The notes below the pieces were generated by a model. The model did not search any database. It had not been told where the DNA came from and worked only from the letters and a program-made list of their open reading frames with translations. Of a stretch of DNA of 64,000 bases, positions 57,105 to 64,000 are shown piece by piece. Source of the DNA: an uncultured Burkholderiales bacterium (GTDB lineage Bacteria; Pseudomonadota; Gammaproteobacteria; Burkholderiales; Burkholderiaceae_C); assembly GCA_903838355.1 (NCBI GenBank), contig CAILYC010000014.1, positions 1-64,000 on the forward strand, given 5' to 3'. A program made the translations under genes and the position numbers. How positions within the stretch are numbered: position 1 is the stretch's first letter; each line of letters opens with the position of its first letter.

Positions 57105-57668
57105 TCAAACCGCCAAGATCTCTTGCTCTTTGGCCGCCACCAGTTTATCGACTTCGACAATGAACTTGTCGGTCATTTTTTGAATATCGGCCTCGGCACG
57201 TTTTTGATCGTCTTCGCTGGCCAATTTGTCTTTGACGAGTTTTTTAACCGACTCATTGGCATCTCGGCGCAAATTTCTCACCGCCACCTTGGCACCCTCG
57301 CCGTCGTTTCTCACGACCTTGGTCATCTCGCGGCGACGCTCTTCGCTCATGGCGGGCATGGGCACGCGAATCAAGTCCCCCATGCTGGCAGGGTTCAAGC
57401 CCAGGTCACTGTCACGGATGGCTTTTTCGATTTTGGCGCCCATGCCCTTCTCCCAAGGTTGCACGCTGATGGTTCGCGCATCGAGCAAGGAGACATTGGC
57501 CACTTGGCCAATGGGGGTGGGGTTGCCGTAGTAGTCGACCATCACCGAGTCCAAGAGACCGGGGTTGGCGCGCCCCGTTCTGATTTTGCTCAGCGCCGAG
57601 CCCAGAGCCGCCATGGACTGGGTCATTTTGTTCTCGGTTTGGGTTTTAATCTCAGCAATGGTGCTCAT
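57105..57668 (-). CDS. frr: Ribosome recycling factor
   Basis: Splits post-termination ribosomes with EF-G (187 aa, the usual 185). The family blocks are [30 protein letters not shown] near residue 26 and [13 protein letters not shown] helix residues ([13 protein letters not shown]) in the long arm. It follows pyrH by 112 bp. uppS, usually next, is absent. Confidence 0.98.
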   Translation of the reverse strand: MSTIAEIKTQTENKMTQSMAALGSALSKIRTGRANPGLLDSVMVDYYGNPTPIGQVANVSLLDARTISVQPWEKGMGAKIEKAIRDSDLGLNPASMGDLIRVPMPAMSEERRREMTKVVRNDGEGAKVAVRNLRRDANESVKKLVKDKLASEDDQKRAEADIQKMTDKFIVEVDKLVAAKEQEILAV

Positions 57669-57780
57669 GATAATGGGGATCCTCTTGAATCGTTGTGCAG
57701 TCCAGGCCTTGGCCAGGTCTTATTTTTTGAATGCAAAGCGCTGCGCGCGGCCGCACCAATCGGCCTCGCCCAGTCTTTTA

Positions 57781-58503
57781 TCAAGCATACACCAAGGTGC
57801 CTTCATCTTCACCCATGACGACCCTTTTCAAGGCCCCATTTTTGAAGATGGAAAACACTTTGACGGGCAACTTTTGATCGCGGCACAAGGCAAAAGCGGT
57901 GGCATCCATGATGCCGAGGTTTTTCTGAATGGCCTCGTCAAAACTGATTTTATGGTAAAGCGTGGCATGGGGGTCTTTTTTCGGGTCGGCCGAATAGACG
58001 CCATCCACCTTGGTCGCCTTCAAGACCAATTCAGCACCAATCTCAGCCCCCCTCAAAGCAGCCGCGGTGTCGGTCGTGAAAAATGGGTTGCCGGTGCCGG
58101 CAGCAAACACCACCACCTTGCCCTCTTCCAAGTATTGGAGTGCCTTGGGGCGCACATAAGGCTCGACCACCTGCTCAATGCCAATGGCCGACATCACCCG
58201 TGCGGTGAGTCCCGCCTTGTTCATGGTGTCGGCCAAGGCGAGTGCGTTCATGACGGTGGCCAGCATTCCCATGTAGTCGGCCGTGGCGCGGTCCATGCCC
58301 ACCGAGCCGCCCGCGACACCACGAAAGATATTGCCCCCACCGATCACCACTGCCACTTGAACGCCCAAGCGGGTCACCTCAGCAATTTCCTCCACAATTC
58401 GCACGATGGTGGCGCGGTTAATGCCAAAGGCATCATCCCCCATCAAAGCCTCACCGGACAACTTGAGCAAAATACGTTGATGTGCGGGATTGCGGGTGGA
58501 CAT
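57781..58503 (-). CDS. pyrH: Uridylate kinase PyrH
   Basis: Phosphorylates UMP to UDP (about 240 aa). Amino-acid-kinase fold with [23 protein letters not shown] and the [13 protein letters not shown] nucleotide site. I use the ATG at 58503 (GGAG upstream); the open frame extends 93 bp further without family similarity. It lies between tsf and frr in the standard order. Confidence 0.97.
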   Translation of the reverse strand: MSTRNPAHQRILLKLSGEALMGDDAFGINRATIVRIVEEIAEVTRLGVQVAVVIGGGNIFRGVAGGSVGMDRATADYMGMLATVMNALALADTMNKAGLTARVMSAIGIEQVVEPYVRPKALQYLEEGKVVVFAAGTGNPFFTTDTAAALRGAEIGAELVLKATKVDGVYSADPKKDPHATLYHKISFDEAIQKNLGIMDATAFALCRDQKLPVKVFSIFKNGALKRVVMGEDEGTLVYA

Positions 58504-58594
58504 GGGGGCTCTCCTCTTGGGTGAATGGGTGAAAGTGTAGCAAGGTCGGGGACAAAATCCAATGACACAGGACCCAAAGTACAGGTCAGGGTAC

Positions 58595-58619
58595 AAAAAA
58601 GGGGACCTTCAGTCCCCTT
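58595..58619 (-). terminator. Rho-independent terminator after tsf
   Basis: A perfect 8-bp stem, AAGGGGAC (58599-58606) with GTCCCCTT (58612-58619), has a 5-nt loop and a run of A at 58595-58600 that is a U tract in the minus-strand transcript. It separates tsf from pyrH. Confidence 0.9.
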
Positions 58620-58635
58620 GTTGCCGATGCCTTCT

Positions 58636-59529
58636 TTAGTGCGCTTGCTTGGCAGCAGCGACTTGGGCGGCCACCTCAGCGGCAAAGTCATCGACCTTTT
58701 TCTCAATGCCCTCACCCACCACATAGAGGGTGAACGATTTGACTTGCGTATTGGCGGCCTTGAGCATTTGCTCAACCGTTTGCTTGTCGTTTTTGACGAA
58801 AGTCTGGTCAAACAAAGAGACCTCTTTCAAATACTTCTGCACCGAGCCATCGATCATTTTTTGCACAATCTCGGCGGGTTTGCCAGATTCAGCCGCTTTG
58901 GCCGCAGCAACAGACTTCTCGCGTTCAATCAAATCAGCAGGCACCTCGGCCGAGGTCAATGCGACAGGCTTCATCGCAGCCACGTGCATGGCGACATCGC
59001 GCGCAGGAGCTTCTTGGCCGGTGTACTCCACGAGCACGCCAATGCGGGTGCCGTGCAAGTAAGAGGTCACATGGTGGTCGCCCGAGATGATCTTGAAGCG
59101 GCGAAAGCTCATGTTCTCGCCAATTTTGCCGATGAGGCCTTTTCTCACATCTTCCAAGGTCGGGCCAAAGCCGTCTTGAGTGTAAGCCAACGCTGACAGC
59201 GCCTCCAAGCTCTCGGGCTTGTGCTGCGCGAGCAGCTTGGCCGCCCCCTGGGCCAAGGCCAAAAAGCTGTCATTTTTCGTCACAAAATCGGTCTCGCAAT
59301 TGACCTCAATCAAGGCGCCTGTTTGGCCACTCATGTGGGCAAAGACAACCCCTTCGGCGGTGACGCGCGAGGCGGCTTTGCCGGCTTTGGAGCCGAGCTT
59401 GACGCGCAAAATTTCTTCAGCCTTGACCATGTCGCCTTCGGACTCGGTCAGGGCTTTTTTGCATTCCATCATGGGGGCATCGGTTTTGGCTCTGAGTTCG
59501 GCCACCATGCTTGCTGTGATTGTTGCCAT
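58636..59529 (-). CDS. tsf: Elongation factor Ts
   Basis: Nucleotide-exchange factor for EF-Tu (297 aa). The N-terminal UBA-like domain with [19 protein letters not shown] and the TDFVTKND segment that contacts EF-Tu are present, as are the core subdomains. It is downstream of rpsB with a terminator-like hairpin between, and is itself followed by a strong terminator. Confidence 0.98.
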   Translation of the reverse strand: MATITASMVAELRAKTDAPMMECKKALTESEGDMVKAEEILRVKLGSKAGKAASRVTAEGVVFAHMSGQTGALIEVNCETDFVTKNDSFLALAQGAAKLLAQHKPESLEALSALAYTQDGFGPTLEDVRKGLIGKIGENMSFRRFKIISGDHHVTSYLHGTRIGVLVEYTGQEAPARDVAMHVAAMKPVALTSAEVPADLIEREKSVAAAKAAESGKPAEIVQKMIDGSVQKYLKEVSLFDQTFVKNDKQTVEQMLKAANTQVKSFTLYVVGEGIEKKVDDFAAEVAAQVAAAKQAH

Positions 59530-59626
59530 CTTGTCTTTACTCCGTTTGTGGTTTGGATCTTATCGATCTATTTTTTCAATTTGGTGAAGCCTCTAGCGCA
59601 AGAAACTCCAAACGCATGAGAGCGCT

Positions 59627-59650
59627 AAAAAGGGGCCATGGTTAGCCCCT
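59627..59650 (-). terminator. Terminator or attenuator between rpsB and tsf
   Basis: AGGGGC (59631-59636) pairs with GCCCCT (59645-59650). Read on the minus strand the stem is followed by TTTTTA. The position, between the ribosomal protein gene and tsf, is where partial termination is known in other proteobacteria. Confidence 0.75.
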
Positions 59651-59731
59651 CTGGTGTCTCACGCTTGGAGTGGGGGGCTGGCTCAATGTGCCTGGCAACC
59701 CACCGTCTGAGCGCTTAAGGCACGCCAGCGC

Positions 59732-60490
59732 TCAGGCAGCGGGGGCCGCGTCGTGCTCGACGTGTTCGTGATCTTCACGGGCCTCGGCAATGGCCGTCAC
59801 CACATCGTTGACCGCATTGGCACGGCCTTCCAAAATGGCGTCGGCGATGGCGCGCGCATACAGGGTCACGGCTTTGGAGGAGTCGTCGTTGCCAGGAATC
59901 ACAAAATCAATGCCTTCGGGCGAGTGGTTGGAGTCGACCACACCAATCAAAGGAATGCCGAGTTTTTTGGCCTCGGCCACGGCAATTTTGTGGTAACCCA
60001 CGTCAATGATGAAGATGGCATCAGGCAAAGTGGCCATGTCTTGGATGCCGCCGATGTCTTTTTCCAACTTTTCGATTTCACGGGTGAAGGTCAATTGCTC
60101 TTTTTTGCTCATGGCGTCAAGTCCGGCTTCTTGCTGGACTTTCATCTCTTTGAGACGCTTGATCGAGGATTTGACGGTTTTGAAGTTGGTGAGCATGCCC
60201 CCGAGCCAGCGCTGCTCGACAAAGGGAACTCCAGCGCGGTGCGCTTCGGCCGCAACGATCTCGCGCGCTTGACGCTTGGTGCCCACCATCAAAATCGTGC
60301 CACGGTTGGCCGACAATTGACGGGCAAACTTCACAGCCTCTTCAAACATGGGCTGTGTTTTTTCCAAATTGATGATGTGAATTTTGTTGCGATGACCAAA
60401 AATAAATGGGGCCATCTTGGGATTCCAAAAGCGAGTTTGGTGTCCGAAGTGAACACCCGCTTCCAACATTTCGCGCATAGAGACTGACAT
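59732..60490 (-). CDS. rpsB: 30S ribosomal protein S2
   Basis: Small-subunit ribosomal protein (about 252 aa). Family blocks are [19 protein letters not shown] at the start and [12 protein letters not shown], followed by [15 protein letters not shown] and the C-terminal [12 protein letters not shown]. The ATG at 60490 has AGGAAAA upstream. The frame extends 33 bp further without family similarity. Confidence 0.98.
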   Translation of the reverse strand: MSVSMREMLEAGVHFGHQTRFWNPKMAPFIFGHRNKIHIINLEKTQPMFEEAVKFARQLSANRGTILMVGTKRQAREIVAAEAHRAGVPFVEQRWLGGMLTNFKTVKSSIKRLKEMKVQQEAGLDAMSKKEQLTFTREIEKLEKDIGGIQDMATLPDAIFIIDVGYHKIAVAEAKKLGIPLIGVVDSNHSPEGIDFVIPGNDDSSKAVTLYARAIADAILEGRANAVNDVVTAIAEAREDHEHVEHDAAPAA

Positions 60491-60661
60491 GGTTTTTCCT
60501 AAAAGGTTTGGACTAAAATCCATCTCGAAATCAAAAACCTTGACGGCACACCCCCAAATTGGGGTAAGCTCTAGAGGATCCTGACACCTTGGATGAGATG
60601 GTTTGAGATTAACTTGGCACGAGCGACGAAACTGTCACAGCCAAGCCCGATTATCATAGCA
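60491..60661 (-). promoter_or_regulatory. rpsB promoter and leader
   Basis: An extended -10, TGCTATGAT (complement of 60653-60661), gives a leader of about 155 nt. In the leader CCCCAA (60552-60557) and TTGGGG (60559-60564) form a GC-rich inverted repeat with a single-base centre, which may be part of an S2 autoregulatory element. The remaining gap to dadA (60662-60878) shows no gene and no clear plus-strand promoter. Confidence 0.55.
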
Positions 60662-60878
60662 CAATCCCACCTCAATTGCCAGCGTGTTACTGGGTCCACC
60701 GCTTGGGTTTTGGGCTTTTTTGCCCTCCCTTGTCGCCAAACGCACCCCTCCTAGCCCACCCCACCTCCACATCCCCTTACCCCTCACGATTTAACACTTT
60801 GACCGCCTTGACCCCTCCCTTTCGCCCCAAACCCTGCCCCCTTTGGGGTGAGCAAGCCCACGTTGGCTGGCCCTCTTT

Positions 60879-62120
60879 ATGACGCGCCAGCACATTGCCG
60901 TCATTGGGGCTGGCATCATTGGGGTGACGACGGCCTTTGAGCTCGCCTTGAGGGGCCACCAAGTCACGGTATTGGAGAAAAATCAAACCTGTGCCGAGGA
61001 GTCGAGTTTTGCCAACGCGGGGGTCATCTCGCCTGGATACGTGACCCCTTGGGCCAGTCCCTCCATGCCGGGGCGCTTACTGAGAGAATGTTTTTCCAAA
61101 AACGCCTCTTTTTTGATGCATTTTCCCAACATGGAGGAACTCCAATGGCTGACCCAGTGTTGGCGGGCCTCGAGAGCTGAGAACTACTGGCTGCAGCGCA
61201 CCGCCTTGCAGCGCTTGGCCCTCATGAGCCAAGCTCGGATGAAAGAGCTCTCACACCTGTTTCGGCTGGAGTATGAGCAAGTGCAGGGCTATAACCTGGT
61301 CTACCGAGACGCCAAGTCCTGGGCCCAAGCCCAGTTGGCCCTGCCCTATTTGAGCTCACAGGGCGTGCCCTTTGAGCTGCTCACGGCCGAGGCCATGATG
61401 GACAAAGAGCCCGCCTTGGAGAGCTCCACAACCATGGCGGGCGCCATTCACCTGCCCCAAGACCAAGTCGCCAATTGCCGACAGTTCGCCATGGCCATCC
61501 GCGATGAGGCAGAAAAACTCGGCGTCGAGTTTCGCTTCAAAACCGAGGTCAACAGCCTCGATCCCAGCCGCCCTCGCCAATTGGTCTCTGGCCAAGAGGT
61601 CATGCATTTTGATGCCACGGTGGTGTGCGCGGGCACCATGACGGAGTCGATTCTGCGGGACTTCAAACTCAAGACCGGAATCATGCCCGTTTATGGCTAC
61701 TCCTTGACCGCCATGATCAAGGAGCCACTTGACGCGCCGCGCTGTGGCTTGATGGACGACAAGTACAAGGTGACCATCGTTCGCCAAGGCAACCGTGTGC
61801 GCGTGGGCGGTGTGATGGAGCTCGGCGGTAGGGCCAAAGAGCACAATGGCAAAGCGATCAAGACCCTCTACAAGGTCTTGGACGATTGGTTCCCAAAAGC
61901 GAGCGACTGGAGCCAACAAGTGCAGGTGTGGAAAGGTGCGCGTGCAATGATTGCCAAAGGCACGCCCTTGATTTGTCAAACCCCCGTGCCGGGTGTGTGG
62001 CTCAATGCTGGACACGGCTCGAGTGGTTGGGCACTGAGTTGTGCGAGCGCGCAACTGCTCGCGGGGATGCTGGAGCGAGAAGTAACGCCTGAGCAGTGGC
62101 CCGAGCTCACACTGCGTTAA
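60879..62120 (+). CDS. dadA: D-amino acid dehydrogenase (DadA-like FAD oxidoreductase)
   Basis: Flavoprotein of 413 aa that oxidises D-amino acids to keto acids. The FAD-binding loop is VIGAGIIGVTTAFELALRGH at residues 7-26. ESSFANAGVISPGYVTPWASP and the C-terminal LNAGHGSSGWALSCASAQLLA are typical of DadA. It is the only plus-strand gene in this part, between rpsB and the converging rnr. Related glycine/D-amino-acid oxidases cannot be fully excluded. Confidence 0.88.
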   Translation: MTRQHIAVIGAGIIGVTTAFELALRGHQVTVLEKNQTCAEESSFANAGVISPGYVTPWASPSMPGRLLRECFSKNASFLMHFPNMEELQWLTQCWRASRAENYWLQRTALQRLALMSQARMKELSHLFRLEYEQVQGYNLVYRDAKSWAQAQLALPYLSSQGVPFELLTAEAMMDKEPALESSTTMAGAIHLPQDQVANCRQFAMAIRDEAEKLGVEFRFKTEVNSLDPSRPRQLVSGQEVMHFDATVVCAGTMTESILRDFKLKTGIMPVYGYSLTAMIKEPLDAPRCGLMDDKYKVTIVRQGNRVRVGGVMELGGRAKEHNGKAIKTLYKVLDDWFPKASDWSQQVQVWKGARAMIAKGTPLICQTPVPGVWLNAGHGSSGWALSCASAQLLAGMLEREVTPEQWPELTLR

Positions 62121-62142
62121 AGGCCACAGGTCCGGCCCCAAG

Positions 62143-62164
62143 GAGCACTTGTACCCAAGTGCTC
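62143..62164. terminator. Hairpin between convergent dadA and rnr
   Basis: A perfect 9-bp inverted repeat, GAGCACTTG (62143-62151) and CAAGTGCTC (62156-62164), with a 4-nt loop lies between two convergent genes. It has no T tract on either side, so it may act with Rho or simply protect 3' ends. Confidence 0.55.
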
Positions 62165-62176
62165 ACCTCTAGGGGC

Positions 62177-64000
62177 TTAGCGTTTGCTTTTTTTACTCTT
62201 CTTTTTGGCCACGGCTTTTTTAACCGCGCCTTTAAGAGACTCCAAGGGAGAGCGGGCAAACTCAGAACGGGCCCCCATGCCAGCACCGGCTCCGGTGACC
62301 GAGCCCGAGGTGAGGCCACGCGGGGACTTTTTGGCGCTCGTTTTGTTACCTTGTTTGAAACGTTTCGCCTCCAGGGGCGCGCCGCCGAGGGGTGGCGTCG
62401 CCTGCGAAGAAGGCATTGAAGGCATAGAAAGGGGGGATGACAGTGATGCGCCCCTATGCTTGCGCGCGCTCTTACTTTTGGACGCGGGTGGCTCCTTGGC
62501 CGAACGCGCTTTTTCAATGTCGTCGCGCACCAACCTGAAATCGATCTTTCGACCATCGAGGTCGACACGGCTGACTTGCACTTGCACGCGCGTGCCAATA
62601 GCATAACGTATGCCCGTTCTCTCGCCGCGCAACTCTTGGCGCGCCTCGTCAAAGCGGAAATACTCACCACCGAGCTCGGTGATGTGAACCATGCCTTCGA
62701 CATACAAATTGTCCAAGGTGACAAAAATACCAAAACCCATGGCGGCGGTCACCACACCGCTGTACTCCTCACCCAAGTGCTCGCGCATGAATTTACACTT
62801 GAGCCAGGCCTCCACGTCTCTGGAGGCCTCATCAGCGCGCCGCTCGTTGGCCGAGCAGTGCAAGCCCGCCGCCTGCCAGGCCACAATCTCGGGGCTCAAA
62901 TTGTCCTGTGCTTGGGTGGGCTTTTTGCTGGTGGCACCTGACTTGCTGGCCATGCGTCGAGCCAGCCTCGCGTGAGACTCACCAGGGGTGGGCAGCACGG
63001 GCAACTGGTAGCGTTTTTTCGCCAATATGGCCTTGATCACCCGATGCACCAAGAGGTCAGGATAGCGCCGGATGGGGCTCGTGAAGTGGGTGTAGGCCTT
63101 AAACGCCAAACCAAAGTGACCGCTGTTGAGGGGGGTGTAAATCGCTTGCTGCATGGAGCGCAGCAGCATGCTGTGAATTTGCTGCGCATCGGGTCGCTCT
63201 TGAGTCGCCTTGGCAATGGCCTGGTACTCACCAGGCCTGGGGTCTTCGCTGATCGTGAGCCCCACGCCCACGGCTTTCAAGTAGGTTTTCAAAGTCTCGA
63301 GTTTTTCCGGGGTGGGGCCTTCGTGCACGCGAAAGAGGCCTGGGTTTTTGGAGCCCAAGATGAAGTCTGCGCTACAGAAATTAGCCGCGAGCATGGCCTC
63401 TTCAATCAAGCGGTGGGCCTCGTTTCTCACTCGCGGTATGATTTTCTCAATGCGCCCGTTCTCGTCACACACAATTTGCGTCTCGGTGGTTTCAAAGTCC
63501 ACCGCACCGCGCACTTGGCGAGACTTCAAGAGCGCCAAGTAGACATCGTGCAAATTGATCAAATGAGGCACCACCTCGCCCTGTGCCAGAGCCTGGGGGC
63601 CGCGGGTGTTGGCCAAAATTGCCGCCACTGCGGTGTAGGTCATGCGCGCTTTGCTGTGCATGACGGCAGGATAAAACTGGTAGGCGTATACGTCGCCTTC
63701 GGTCGTGATGAGCATGTCGCACACCATGCACAGTCGGTCCAGATGGGGGTTCAAGGAGCACAAGCCGTTGGAGAGTTTCTCTGGCAGCATGGGGATCACG
63801 CGGCGGGGAAAGTAGACACTTGTGGCCCGGTCATAAGCGTCGATGTCGACAGCCGACCCAGTCTCTACATAGTGGCTCACATCGGCAATGGCCACGAGCA
63901 AACGCCAGCCTTTTTTGCGCCCCACTTTGGCCGGCTCACAATAAACCGCATCATCAAAGTCACGGGCGTCTTCGCCGTCGATCGTGACAAACCCAAGGTC
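62177..64000 (-). CDS. rnr: Ribonuclease R, 5' end outside the window
   Basis: 3'-5' exoribonuclease of the RNB family. The frame is open to the window edge, so the N-terminal cold-shock domains are missing from view. The catalytic block TIDGEDARDFDDAV, with the metal-binding aspartates, is translated from about 63940-63985. The RNB domain continues with SVYFPRRVIPMLPEKLSNGLCS and FTSPIRRYPDLLVHR, then an S1 domain (YSGVVTAAMGFGIFVTLDN) and a long Lys/Arg/Ser-rich tail typical of RNase R. Confidence 0.94.
   Translation of the reverse strand, partial: DLGFVTIDGEDARDFDDAVYCEPAKVGRKKGWRLLVAIADVSHYVETGSAVDIDAYDRATSVYFPRRVIPMLPEKLSNGLCSLNPHLDRLCMVCDMLITTEGDVYAYQFYPAVMHSKARMTYTAVAAILANTRGPQALAQGEVVPHLINLHDVYLALLKSRQVRGAVDFETTETQIVCDENGRIEKIIPRVRNEAHRLIEEAMLAANFCSADFILGSKNPGLFRVHEGPTPEKLETLKTYLKAVGVGLTISEDPRPGEYQAIAKATQERPDAQQIHSMLLRSMQQAIYTPLNSGHFGLAFKAYTHFTSPIRRYPDLLVHRVIKAILAKKRYQLPVLPTPGESHARLARRMASKSGATSKKPTQAQDNLSPEIVAWQAAGLHCSANERRADEASRDVEAWLKCKFMREHLGEEYSGVVTAAMGFGIFVTLDNLYVEGMVHITELGGEYFRFDEARQELRGERTGIRYAIGTRVQVQVSRVDLDGRKIDFRLVRDDIEKARSAKEPPASKSKSARKHRGASLSSPLSMPSMPSSQATPPLGGAPLEAKRFKQGNKTSAKKSPRGLTSGSVTGAGAGMGARSEFARSPLESLKGAVKKAVAKKKSKKSKR

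Overview
The window looks like a chromosomal segment of a betaproteobacterium, probably Burkholderiales. The gene order rpsB-tsf-pyrH-frr-cdsA-dxr-rseP-bamA-skp-lpxD-fabZ-lpxA-lpxB-rnhB, carAB-greA and ftsH-folP-glmM with rlmE/yhbY, and a pstSCAB-phoU-phoB operon beside ppx and ppk, all fit that group. I cannot name the genus. There is no rRNA, no tRNA that I can see, no CRISPR array and no insertion sequence.

The window has two halves. The left half (about 1-32.7 kb) is AT-richer and is almost entirely about phosphate: the high-affinity phosphate transporter and its regulators (156-5440), polyphosphate metabolism (ppx, a lysine-rich histone-H1-like protein, sixA, ppk1; 5644-10657), and then a long accessory region for outer-membrane phosphate uptake and membrane-lipid replacement. 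That region holds two copies of a tightly coupled gene pair (OlsB-like N-acyltransferase followed by a PlcP-like phospholipase C). It also holds an OprB-like porin with a second PstS, an OlsA-like acyltransferase, an ExbD-TonB-receptor-ExbB cluster, a DUF962/Mpo1-like membrane protein, an aminotransferase next to a phosphatidylserine decarboxylase, UDP-glucose dehydrogenase with a GT4 glycosyltransferase, a cysteine-cluster membrane protein, and a BtaA betaine-lipid enzyme followed by a GNAT/FemAB-like protein.

The central observation is that ten promoters in this half carry direct repeats of a 7-bp unit resembling CTGTCAT separated by 4 bp, the PhoB-box layout. In six of them (pstS, ppx, porin, exbD, cysteine-cluster gene, olsB2) a plausible -10 hexamer begins after exactly 10 bp, and in ugd after 12 bp. 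The inferred picture is one PhoB regulon packed into about 27 kb. Under phosphate starvation the cell imports phosphate, mobilises polyphosphate, strips phosphate from its phospholipids (PlcP) and replaces them with phosphorus-free lipids: ornithine-type lipids (OlsB/OlsA), glycosyl- or glucuronosyl-diacylglycerol (GT4 plus Ugd) and a homoserine/betaine-type lipid (BtaA).

The right half (about 32.8-64 kb) is GC-richer housekeeping DNA, mostly on the minus strand: glmM, folP, ftsH, rlmE, yhbY, a DUF4149 protein, greA, carAB, an rRNA methyltransferase, and the lipid A / outer-membrane assembly / isoprenoid / translation cluster up to rpsB. It ends with dadA and a truncated rnr at the window edge. 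Its oddities are the absence of uppS from its usual place between frr and cdsA and several in-frame 9-bp tandem repeats.
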